A DNA stretch of 64,000 nt, taken from assembly GCA_029204225.1 (NCBI GenBank), contig CM055094.1:31677427-31741426 (forward strand), read 5' to 3'. The first letter of the stretch is position 1, and every line of letters starts with the position of its first letter. The notes below the pieces were generated by a model, which was given only the letters and a program-made list of their open reading frames with translations, had not been told where the DNA came from and ran no database searches. Positions 32,476-42,281 of this stretch are shown here, one piece after another. The position numbers and the translations under genes are program-made. Source of the DNA: Diphasiastrum complanatum (Eukaryota; Streptophyta; Lycopodiopsida; Lycopodiales; Lycopodiaceae).

Positions 32476-33331
32476 AAGAAAGTGTGTTGTGACTTCCAAA
32501 GCTAATCTCGGGTGTCCTCGATCGGCTTCGACTCATGGACAGGAGCAAGGGTGCTTTCCGTTCCCTGGATTCATCAACATCTGATCCCTCGTCTTCTTCT
32601 TTGATGGCATCAGACATAGCTAACTTTAGACTCGTATATTCGTCATTGGATTTAAGCTCGCGTCTTATCCATCTTGGAAGGCCGACTAGAACTAGATGAT
32701 GAGCATCTGTTTGGAGGGCTATTCTTGTACTTGAGTTTTTAAGCATTTGAATCGATCGATATAGTCTGATACAAGTTCATCTTTTGTCATCTTGATGTTA
32801 CTCAATTTGACAAAAGGACTCTCTATCAAATGAAAGGGCTTAAAATGTTTGATAAAAGACTCTTCCAAAATTGACTAGTCTGTCTTATCTTCACGATGAA
32901 GGTTAAAAAAACCAGTTATGTGCTTTAGATATCATGGTCATCGAAAACAGTTGGACCATAGCATCGGGAGATGTTTCGCCGTAAACGTCACACACATTCT
33001 CAAAAATTTACAAGAATCTTTGAGGGTCCGAACTACCATCAAACTTTGGTAGATCCAACTTGGGTGTACGTCTCTCAATATGAGCTCTGAGAGTGGCAAA
33101 AGCTCCATTCAGGTGTGTTCTGGTGTGTGATGCTTCAATACCATGAGCATGGGCTTGTGCTCTTGAAGACTCAGCTCTATCAGGTTCTCGTCCTTTGAAT
33201 GGATTTGTGGATGGCTCGTGGAGTTGGGACAACATTCGATAGAACCGATGACGTCTGATTTGTTCAACTGTAGGAGACCTTATTTCGTATGGATAAGCTT
33301 CTGGAATTTTAGGATCATTATGTTGGTCCAT
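32476..33331 (-). pseudogene. Ty3-gypsy gag (same family as element 1)
   Basis: The - strand ATG at 33331 gives MDQHNDPKIPEAYPYE and reaches TPKLDLPKFDGSSDPQRFL at about 33008, matching APQMEIPKYDGSSDP of gypsy 1. After a degenerate stretch with stops it reads LVLVGLPRWIRRELKSNDEY and DAIKEEDEGSD (about 32580-32700), matching LAGLPRSIRRELKRREQY and DAIREEDE of gypsy 1. The capsid core between them is broken. Zinc knuckles are not on this piece; a related pair lies at 34.8-35.0 kb on the other strand. Confidence 0.82.
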
Positions 33332-33645
33332 GGTGTATTGTCGTGTATTTGTGGGTGTTGTATGGGTTTCTATTTTTTTTGGATTTTTTAAAGTTTTTTA
33401 TTGTTTTTTTTTTTTGGTTGAGCTTTAAGACTCTGTCAATATGGTAGGTCAGTCGAAATTTGAATCAGAGGTTGGAAAAATGGCGGAATCAAAAAATTGA
33501 TGGATCAAAAAATGGATGAATCGAAAAAATCGGTGCGTGAAAAAGCTCAAAAAAACTTTGACTCAAAAAATATGGCGACTTGAGAAAATTTGTAACTCGA
33601 AAAAAATTTGACTCAAACTCAAAAAATTGGAACTCGAAAAAATTG
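33332..33645. other. A/T homopolymer-rich leader-like stretch
   Basis: Lies directly upstream (on the - strand) of the gypsy gag ATG. It is dominated by short TCGAAAAAA and TCAAAAAAT-like units. It is probably the gag leader of that element. No TGCGAGAGTT repeats of the gypsy 1 leader type are visible. Confidence 0.4.
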
Positions 33646-34480
33646 TGTTGGTCTAGAAATAGGCTTCAGAAGAAGATCTATCTTAGCCAGCAAGCATATC
33701 TAAAAGGCATAGAAAAGTTTCATATGTCTAATTGCAAACCCATTGATACTCCAGTGGATCCAAGTATAGTATTAACTAAATCTACTTGTGCTGATTCTGA
33801 TAGTGAAGTACTTGACATAGCGAAGTACCCTTATCATTCACTAATAGAATTTTTAATGTAATATGCAATGCTATGTACTAGACCAGATTTAGCATACACT
33901 GTTATCACGTTAAGTCAATTCATGTCTAATCCTAGGATCTCTCATTGAAAAGCGTTAAAGAGAGTGATGAGATATATTCAGAAAAGTTTAGATCACATTT
34001 TATGTTATGATGGAAATGTTATTGACCCACTCGTCCTGCGAGGCTACTCTGACTCAGATTGGAGAGGAACAGTCTTTACCAGAAAATCTACCTCTGGGTT
34101 CTGTTTCTATATGGCAGGGGGACCGGTTTCGTGGAACTCAAGGAAGCAGAAATCAGTTGCAAGGCAGAGTACATCGCAACATGCCAAGCTTCAAAAGAAA
34201 CTGTATGGAGCACATTCAGTTCAATGCTACCACCATTCTGTGTGACAACTTGAGCTGTATTTCACTGTCACTAAATCCCAGATTTCATGGCAAATCCAAT
34301 CACATAGGAATCTAGTATCATTTCATTTGGGAGAAAGTTTTCTCAGGGCAAGTTATCCTTCAATACTGCTCCACAACAGAAATGGTTGCAGACATTTTCA
34401 CCAAAGCGCTTCCCAGGATCAAGCACCAGAAGTTCTTCAACATGCTGAACCTGGCAAAGATACCAAGGCACCAACCGTGA
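33646..34480 (+). pseudogene. Ty1-copia RT C-terminus and RNase H
   Basis: Starts in the RT tail: QKKIYLSQQAYL, then KFHMSNCKPIDTPVDPS (33670-33770), YPYHSLIEFLM and CTRPDLAYTV (about 33880). RNase H follows: LRGYSDSDWRGTV (34035-34070), STSGFCFYMAGGPVSWNSRKQKSVA (about 34085-34160) and, after shifts, the IPSKH block region. It is the same family and block as the - strand copy at 16650-17155. Stops and frameshifts are present throughout. The 5' part of RT, including YVDD, is missing. Confidence 0.88.
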
Positions 34481-34493
34481 ACTTAAGCAGAAT

Positions 34494-34658
34494 TGTTGGA
34501 AATTAAGCACACATTTGCCTCTTTGGAATCATAACTCCTTCTGGCTGATCTCCAGCAAAGGGTAGCCAATCCCATCAAAATTTCAAGTTCAAATGTTAAG
34601 TTTTATAGTTTGAAGTCATTGAAGACTTGGCCATCTTCAAGGATTTCCACAAACTTGC
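34494..34658 (+). mobile_element. Truncated copia LTR start (same family as 15.7 kb)
   Basis: Begins TGTTGGAAATTAAGC right after the RNase H end and a short tract. It matches the reverse complement of 16637-16475, and breaks at ACAAACTTGC. About 165 bp remain of about 911. Confidence 0.85.
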
Positions 34659-35345
34659 CAGCTGGAAAAACTCACCACTGAGTTTCAAAATACCCTGAAG
34701 TCTATCGAACATAGTATGCCTGGTCAGCCAAACCCTGCACAGGTACCTTATAGACGCAAACACATATGGTGCCCACACTGTTGAGCTATGCATCCTGCTG
34801 ATGCTTGCCCTTCATATTAACCTATCCAGGCACATGCCATCCAATGATATGAAGAACAACCATCACAATTTGAGCATTTCTCGCATTATCACAAATATCC
34901 ACCTGAAAGTCCAGAACCACTAGCCATACAAGATGGTTATGCCATTATACAAGGGCCCATGATCAACAGATGTTTCATCTATGGTGAAACCGGCCACTTC
35001 ATGGGTGATTGTCTAGTCAAGACCAATTACCACGCCAAGTATGAATCACGATAGGATCCTCACGACAACACCACACGAGCACCATAGCGACCAACAGTTA
35101 AACATGCTGCTCAATCGAGAAGTTCCTTGTGAACTTCTACATCACCACACCATTTACCAGATCAATAAAACCAAATAGACATCATATGAAATGAGTTATT
35201 GCAAGATGTAGAGGAAACCGATATTCCGTCATCTTCTACTTTCCCAAACCAAAGCAACCTCCCCAGGGAATTGACATATGTCTTTCCATTTTTTTATGAG
35301 ATTTCCACTAATTGCATATCACAAACCAACTTTGAGAAATCGAAA
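34659..35345 (+). pseudogene. Ty3-gypsy gag zinc-knuckle region and linker
   Basis: Two knuckles are visible: IWCPHC..MH.ADAC at about 34765-34815 (CX2CX3HX4C, with a stop inside) and CFIYGETGHFMGDC at about 34969-35010, where the second Cys is Tyr. This order matches the first two knuckles of gypsy 1. A degenerate linker, shared with 17156-17462, follows to 35345. It may be the 3' continuation of the gag family seen on the - strand at 32.5-33.3 kb, displaced by rearrangement. Confidence 0.68.
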
Positions 35346-36452
35346 ATCTAAAAAGAGGTTCATTTATGAATCTTATGATCCGAAGGATACTAATAGGAAT
35401 AGTACCTTTTCCTTCTGTGTATTTCAAGCCATATCCTACATTATCTGCTGTCAATGATGGTAGATTTTAGTGTCACCAAACCTATTTTGACAAGGGCATA
35501 TCAGAGTTTTCCTCATTACTTTACAAGACCATTGTAACATTGCAATATGGGACTATTTATCAATGTTGATGAATGAAAGTTTTGTTTGGACAAGTTCCAT
35601 ACAGTTTTCACTCTCTATACAGTTTGTTTATTTCCTTGTTCCTCTTCATCCCTTTTGTGTGATTGATTTTTGCATGCAAAATAGCTTCTGCATGAGAGTC
35701 TTGCGTAGAGCATATCAAGAACACATTTTCATTAGTCTATCCATCTTCATATCACCTTGCATAGAGTTTAGAATCTTTGACCATATTGCAAATTTGCAAA
35801 GTACATATCACGTCAAAGTTGATTCTTGCATCTCGTCGTCATATTCATTTTTGAGTCAGCTACAACAAGATCGAAACAAATTTAGTCAAAATTTATTCAA
35901 TCTTTATTCCAGTCGCATGTTCAACGTGTTTCAACTGCGTGTTCCAAATGCAGATCCAATCTGGAGCATGCAAGTTACAAATAACAACATCCCCACCAAC
36001 AGAATTTGGGGGGGGGAGAAAGTGAATATGTAGGCATCCACTGGAACAACCCCATCGCCAACAACAACATTAGCAGATTGACAACAAAGGTCGCAAAACC
36101 AAAGACGATAACGACAAGGCTAAGAAGGCAGATGGACAATCCAAACCAACTAAATCAGAAGAACTACTCCAGTCACGACAAAGATCCTTCAGAAAGGGAA
36201 ACACAAGCATTGGGAAATCAGTCTCCTTCTTCAACCAGCCTCTGGCCATACTTCTGCACCCATTCTCATGCCTATCGCCCACACCATCCACCATTGTCAC
36301 CACCACCACCAACCTTCCTTCCATCTGTTTGTTTATCATTAGTTCACTGTTCTTCTGATAAATCCCCAATTTTTGATAGTCTTATCGAAGCAACTAAAAG
36401 ATGGCCATGTAGGAACTAGTATTTCTAGGCAAAGTAATAAATGCAAGTAGAT
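35346..36452. other. Unassigned interval, possibly LTR/leader-like
   Basis: The stretch 35530-35760 has the composition of an LTR 3' part and leader (GACTATTTATCAATG, then T/C-rich). A G9 run at 36007 precedes a Lys/Thr/Pro-rich frame (36006-36419) that could be the start of a gag-like protein, but nothing diagnostic is visible. No LTR ends were found. Confidence 0.35.
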
Positions 36453-36809
36453 TGTTACGAGCACGTAACCAGTGCCAACCCTAGAGAACACAAGAGGTCA
36501 GATACCATAGTCAGGGTTGTGTCCAGCGTACATGACCAACAGGACAAGACAATGTGAGTAGTGTGCTCCGACACGGTCCACAGCCATGGCGGGCCTAACA
36601 TAGCCTAGGGACTCTGTCAGCAGAATAGGGCCCCAAGTTGGGTCTCGACTTGCAATCAGCCACGTCAGAGCCACGTGGCTGACACATGGTAGTATGCATG
36701 CTATCAAGCCTCACACTGGGGTAGGAGGGGCTTGCTCCATATCAGGGAGTAGGCAAGGCTGGGTGGATCTGTTAGTGTTTGCCCTACTGTGGGGTTAGGA
36801 TCTCTTACA
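36453..36809 (+). mobile_element. 5' LTR of gypsy element 3 (357 bp)
   Basis: Starts TGTTACGAGCACGTAACC and ends GGATCTCTTACA. The second LTR at 41893-42281 has the same ends. A primer-site-like AGTATCAGAGCC follows at 36812. The flanks TAGAT (left) and TAAAC (right of the 3' LTR) do not match, so the target duplication is lost or a recombination occurred. The two LTRs differ at many positions and by a 33-bp duplication, which indicates an old insertion. Confidence 0.92.
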
Positions 36810-36811
36810 CT

Positions 36812-36823
36812 AGTATCAGAGCC
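36812..36823 (+). other. Primer-binding site, tRNA-Met type
   Basis: AGTATCAGAGCC lies two bases after the LTR end and matches the common TGGTATCAGAGC initiator-tRNA site except at its start. Confidence 0.75.
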
Positions 36824-37711
36824 ATCTCCATCTTTGGGAGGTTCGTAGCTGTAGTGGAGGAAGTAGATAAATTGCTCAAAATCCCTTCAATTTTTCAGAA
36901 GTATAAAAGAACAGAGCCAGCACTGTTGGAATAGCCTTCTACTGAGGGAATCTTGGTAGATTTACTTGTTTTTTTTGACAGATTCCTAGCTAGAATTCAA
37001 GTGTAGCTCCATCGCTGCAAAATTAGACAGTTATCTCTAATTTTTTAGTGTAAATTGCTGAAATCCGAGTGGTTTTTGAATAAAAGTTTTTATATAGTAC
37101 CAACGCTGAAAAATCAGTTTTGAAGTTTGAATTTGGGATGCAATTTCAAATAGAACAAAGCGAATTTCAGCCTGAAATTTAGTAGTAGGGCCAACGCTGG
37201 ACAAGGAGAAGAAAAAACAAAGATTCACCCTTGATTTCTCATGATTTTCAGAAGTTTGGGCACTGGATTTTCTTGCCACAGACCAGCGACCAAGATGTTG
37301 AAGCCAAATCAAAATTTCAAACGGGTTTTGGGCTTCAAATTTGAGAAATCTTGGCATGACAGAGTGCTCAAAGATCAGCAAGGGTAGGCAGCTATGAACC
37401 TCAAAAAAATTTGCACTTTTTTGGGTCCTTTACCTAGTTTTTTGGAGCCCTGGATTTGCAATCAGATCAGGGAGAAGCCCTTCTCAGGAATCCAAAAAAT
37501 TTTGAACCATTTTGGAGTCTCAAATTGGGATTTTCCTGGACAGTTGGTTTGAAAATTTCGCTGGAAGAGCTGAGAGAGTTTCTTTTCATATTTTCTTTGG
37601 AAGTACAGTCCTCAGAAACAGCTAAGTTTTCTTTCCCTCCTTTGTACAGTTATAAATCAATCTTTTTGACTTTTTTGAGAGCAAACGTCAGGCACTCCTT
37701 TTCTATCTATG
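36824..37711 (+). other. Leader of gypsy element 3
   Basis: About 0.9 kb between primer site and gag ATG without a convincing frame. It is T-rich with several near copies of CCAACGCTG (about 37100, 37190) and similar. Frames on the - strand here have no domain. Confidence 0.55.
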
Positions 37712-38930
37712 AAAATGACCACTTCTTCAGGACCTGATCAACTTTTGACAAGAGTCATTGATGAATTAGAAACGGAATCCCTGAGGTTCAGTAAGGGGAA
37801 AGAACCTATGGAAGTTGAAGAACAAGAACAATTCGCCAAACAACTCAACGTACCAAGGAGTAGTTCCTCCATTTGGTATCAAAGGTGGATGAACTGAAGT
37901 TGGCACTACCCAATTACAAGTACAGTGTGGACGACTCATTCGCTGAACTCAAAGGCTGGATTTTGAGTTCCACGAAAGGAAGCCTTCCCTCCACTTCTCA
38001 GTTGTCCCCTTCTCCACTTCCATTAGTCTCGGGTGAGCCTATGCGGTCTCACCCCAGTGTCTTTAAATACTTAAAGCCTCCTACTTTTCTTGGAGAAGAG
38101 AAGGATAAAAATGCAGATATTTTTACAAACCTTCGTCAGCAAATGGAAGAACATTCATGCTCTTAATCAAACCCCTGAGCATTTGCAAGCTATAGAGGCC
38201 AGTCTTTCCCTAGGGCCCATGGCCTATAAGTGGTGGTTAAATCTCCAGGAGACTGGGCAAACTCCCCGGTCATGGAAGGCCTTTGAAGAAGCCTTTCTAA
38301 GATAATTTCTACCTAAAAATGAACTTGATAGAGCCTGGGAAGACTGGGAAAAACAGTAATGGACAAGTCCCTAATCCAATATATCTCGCAATATTGAGAG
38401 GCAATTTTTAAAATTAAAAATATGGATGACTATCAGAAAGTCAGGGGATTTGTCCGTGGCCTCAAAGATGAATATAAAGTAGAGGTCCAAAGGAACTCGC
38501 CTACTACCCTAGAGCAAGCTCTCAGATATGCTCAAATCTATGATGATTCAGTGGGTAGAAAGAAGACGAGACAATAGTCTCTTTCTGAACAGCCTTCTCA
38601 AAAAGACTTTCAATTTAACAAGAAATTTTTAAAACGAAAGAAAGAAGATAAAGTAAAAAGTGAAGCTCCTCAGAAATGCCCATCGCTTATACAGCCCTTA
38701 AAACTAGAAGACTTTGAGAAAGCCAAACAAGCACGTTTGTGCTTTGTGTGCATGGGCAAGGGACACATACTCAGATAGTGTCCCAAGGGGCCTTTCACTA
38801 AAAAAGATAAACATGATAAAAAACAAATTCATCTTGTTCAAACCGTAAGTTTCCCTAGTGACTCGGCAGCTTCCGAGATTAAAGTGTATCATAAGACCAT
38901 GAACATTGTTGCCAACTGACCTCTGCCATG
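37712..38930 (+). pseudogene. Gypsy element 3 gag
   Basis: The ATG at 37712 gives MTTSSGPDQLLTRVIDELE; after a shift near 37870 the frame continues KVDELKLALPNYKYSVDDSF and FKYLKPPTFLGEEKDKNADIF. The capsid homology region follows with SLGPMAYKWWLNLQETGQTP and AFEEAFLR (about 38200-38300). Then come MDDYQKVRGFVRGLKDEY and the knuckle LCFVCMGKGHILR-stop-CPK, with the TAG at 38776 shared with gypsy 2. A second TAG at 38575 corresponds to CAG in gypsy 2. At least two frameshifts are present. Confidence 0.9.
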
Positions 38931-40500
38931 CTAGCGAGACCCTTCAGCTTTGGGCCACATGACCTAGTACGTATGCATGGGAAAGTGGGTAACGAGTCAA
39001 TCAGAGTTATGGTTGATGATGGGGTGACCCATAATCTCATCAACTACACCCTAGCTAAAAAACTTAAACTTCCAGAAGTACCTAGTCAGCATAGGTACAT
39101 AGTTTCACTAGCTAAGGTTGAAGATAAGAAAATTTGAGAAACTATGGTAAGTAATCTAAATCTTGGTATTCAGGGGTATCAAGATGAAATAAACTTTTAG
39201 ATAATGCACCTAGATTGCACAGACATTGTTCTCGGGAGAGACTGGCTCTACAACTTAGGACCTTCCCTCCACAGAAACTATCAGGAGAACACCCTCAGCT
39301 TTCAGCCTAAAGGCCGAGAGATCCAGTTGCATGGGGCACATGATGTTCCCAATAGCCCTATGTTCTGCAGTTTAGAGCTCTGTAAGTTAATCGGAGACGA
39401 CGACCATTAGGTATTCTTATGTGACTTTCAGTTTATTCCTGAAGTTTCTATTTCCAGTTCTTTACAGTAGAAAATCAATAAATTAGAAACTTTATTGTCT
39501 AAATTTAAAGATATTTTTCCTGAAGATTTGCCACATGGTTTACCACCTAGCAGAGAAGTAGATCATGTAATAAACCTAGTACCAGGTACAGCACTTGTTT
39601 CTAAACCTCCGTATCAGGTCAGCCGAACAGAGGATGAAGAAATAACTAGGCAGTTAACAGATTATCTTGAAAAAGGCCAAATTCAGACCAGTAGTTCACT
39701 GTGGGCCTCACCAATCCTTTTGGTAAAAACAAAAGAGGGTCTATGCATCTTTGCATAGATTACAGAGCCCTCAATAAAGTCACTATCAAGAATAAGTGCC
39801 CTATGCCTCGGACATACGAGTTGTTTGATCAACTCGACGAGGCTAAATCTTTCTATAAAATAGACCTCAGATTGGGATATCATCAAGTCCTTATAAAGTC
39901 GGAAGATGTCCTAAAATCAGCGTTCAGAACTCGTCATGGTCATTGCGTTCAAGAGTAAAAAACTCGAGCCAACTCAAACTAGGTACAGTGCCTATGAAAA
40001 GGAACTATTTTCCATAGTTCATGCCCTTAAGGCTTGGAGGCATTATTTGTATGGTGCCAACTTTGAGGTCCTAACAGACCATGAAAGTCTCAGATACCTT
40101 TGCTATCAACCTAAGCTTAGAGCTCGGAAAGCTCGTTGGGCAGAGTTGATGAAAGAATTTGATATGTCTATCTGATATAGATGGGAGAAATTCAATACAG
40201 TAGCAGATGCCCTTAGTAGAATGCCTATGATAAAGGAGCTGAGTTTTACTCAGTTTCGTAATGAGTTACTCGAGTTCTTGAGAGAGAAGTGCTAGCATGA
40301 TGCATTCTTCTCTACTATCTGGAACTCAATTCAGAGCAGACAGTTAGAGACTCCAGAACCAGTTTTTAAGGCTGGTGCCAGTTCGTCCAAGAATACGACA
40401 GCTTCTGTTGAGGATGATGATAAGTTTGAGTATACGTCAGATGACGTTGAGGATTCTGATCCTGTATTACCCAAGAAAACCCTAGAGGTTGAGGATCAGT
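38931..40500 (+). pseudogene. Gypsy element 3 protease, deleted RT and RNase H remnant
   Basis: The protease reads RVMVDDGVTHNLINYTL (about 39006-39055) and TDIVLGRDWLYNLGPSL (about 39215-39265). RT opens with FKDIFPEDLPHGLPPSREVDH at 39501 and, after the same frameshift as gypsy 2, [14 protein letters not shown] and DLRLGYHQ. At about 39943 it jumps directly to AFKSKKLEP of RNase H. Compared with gypsy 2 about 610 bp are gone, including the FLDD box, the thumb and the first RNase H Asp. RNase H then continues through LTDHESLRYL to DALSRMP. Without an RT active site this copy cannot reverse-transcribe itself. Confidence 0.9.
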
Positions 40501-41881
40501 TGACTCAAGGATTCAAATGGAAAAAGTATTCCATTTAGGATTAGTACTTGCTCTATAGAGATAGAGTATGTGTCCCCAATTCAGAGGATTATAGGCAGTA
40601 GGTCCTATATGAGTGTCATGACAATCCTAGTGCGGGGCACCCAAGCATACAGAAGACCTATGAGCTTTTTCGTAGGCAATTTTTCTGGCCCAGTATGAAA
40701 AAGGACGTCCATCAATATGTAACCAGTTGCCAAAAATGTCAAGTAAATAAAGTAGAGCATTTAAAGGCAAGAGGATTGTTACAGCCCTTAGATATACCAG
40801 CTGGTAAATGGGAAAGTATCTCCATGGATTTTATAGTAGGCATGCCTAAAACCCAAAAGGGTAATGACGCTATATGAGTCACAATTGACCGTCTGACCAA
40901 AATGGCTCACTTTATTCTGACCAAAACAACCGTTAGAGCTCCAGAGTTAGCAAGGTTGTTTGTAGATGGGCTATTTAAATTGTACGGTCTACCTTTCGGC
41001 ATAGTCAACGATCGGGACAGTAAGTTTAATGGAGATTTTTGGAGGGTAGTATTCTATCATCTCCATACTAAACTTAATATGAGTACCACCGACCATCCGC
41101 AGACGGACGATCAAACAAAGAGGTAAATCAAGTACTGGAGAATATGCTTCATGCATACGTCAACAAGAAGCAGACCAATTGGGAGGAGTATCTCTCGATA
41201 TTAGAGTTTGCTTATAACAGTACCAAACATTTAGCTACGAGATACAATCCATTTATGCTGATGCACGGTTTTCAGCCATGCTCACCCACAGTTGTAGGGT
41301 TTAAACAAGAAAAAGTTGAAGCAGCCAAAAATTTTCTAGAGAACCTAAACCAAATGATAGAACATGCTAAGCATAGCATTAGGCAGTCCCAGGATCGAGC
41401 CAGACATTATGCAGATCCACACAGATAGGATGTGCAGTTCTCCGCTGGTGAGAAAGTCTACTTGAGAGTCCCAGTTGACTCTAAAACCCTCAAATCAAGA
41501 GTGTGTGCTAAGTTGTCTCCTAGGTATTGTGGTCCCTTTACCATTAGTAGGAGACTAGGCGAAGTCACCTATGAACTAGAACTCCCGCACAATAGTAAGG
41601 TTATTTCAGTCTTTCATGTAAGTCAGTTACGAAAAGCCTTAACCAGATCAAAAAATCTGGTAGGATATAGTGTTCTAGTTCTCCCATTGGACTCTCAGCA
41701 ACCTCCACATGAACCAAAGGAGATTCTTGATAGTAGAGAGACGCAGACTCGTCACACTCTATACCGAGAATACTTGGTCAAGTGGAATGATCAGCCTGTT
41801 GAGAATGCCACTTGGGAAAGAGGCAGCGTCCTTCGCAAGATTTTTTCAGACTTTGTCTTAGAGGACCAAGACAGTTCTTAA
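40501..41881 (+). pseudogene. Gypsy element 3 integrase and C-terminal chromodomain-like region
   Basis: The zinc region reads ECHDNPSAGHPSIQKTYELF...CQKCQVNK (about 40610-40750). Core blocks are SMDFIVGMPKTQKGND (first Asp), GLPFGIVNDRDSKF (second Asp, about 41000) and HPQTDDQTKR at about 41095-41125, where the usual G-Q-T-E has become D-Q-T-K, so the catalytic Glu is lost. The frame continues with SAGEKVYLRVP, the GPFTISRRLGEVTYELELP block, FHVSQLRKA, and YLVKWNDQPVENATWE at about 41770-41815. The last block resembles the LVKW..W.W.. core of a chromodomain, suggesting a chromovirus. It ends KIFSDFVLEDQDSS next to the polypurine tract. Confidence 0.9.
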
Positions 41882-41892
41882 GGGGGAGGGAG
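41879..41892 (+). other. Polypurine tract of gypsy element 3
   Basis: TAAGGGGGAGGGAG sits between the integrase stop and the 3' LTR start, the normal place for second-strand priming. Confidence 0.85.
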
Positions 41893-42281
41893 TGTTATGA
41901 GCACGTAACCAGTGCCAAACCAGAGAACACATGAGGTTAGATACCACAGTCAGGGTCATGTCCAGCATACACAACCAACAAGGCAAGACATTGTGAGTAG
42001 TATGCCCCGACACAATCCATAGCCATGGCGGGCCTAACACAGCCTAAGGATCCTATCAGTAGGATAGGGCCCCATGTTGGGTCCTGACGTGCAGTCGGCC
42101 ACGTCAGAGCCATGTAGTCAACACTTGGCAATATGCATGCTACCAGGCCTCACACTAGGCTAGGAGGGGCATGCTCCATATCAGGGAATAGGCTAGGAGG
42201 GGCATGCTCCATATCAGGGAGTAGGCAAGGCTGGGTGGATCAGTTAGTGTTTGCCATATTGTGGGGTTAGGATCTCTTACA
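41893..42281 (+). mobile_element. 3' LTR of gypsy element 3 (389 bp)
   Basis: Starts TGTTATGAGCACGTAACC and ends GGATCTCTTACA, matching the 5' LTR. It is longer because a 33-bp unit (TAGGAGGGGCATGCTCC...) is duplicated in tandem at 42161-42193 and 42194-42226; the 5' LTR has one copy. Confidence 0.93.

Noticed and set aside
35563-36033. A 156-codon + strand open frame
   Set aside because: Low-complexity F/I/S-rich reading across LTR-like T-rich DNA; ends in a G9 run; no motif.
37037-37381. A 114-codon - strand frame in the gypsy 3 leader
   Set aside because: Antisense to a retroelement leader, no motif, and absent from any gag/pol layout.
36453-42281. Gypsy 3 as a potentially active element because it has both LTRs
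   Set aside because: RT core deleted, integrase Glu changed, multiple stops and shifts, LTRs clearly diverged and flanks without a target duplication.
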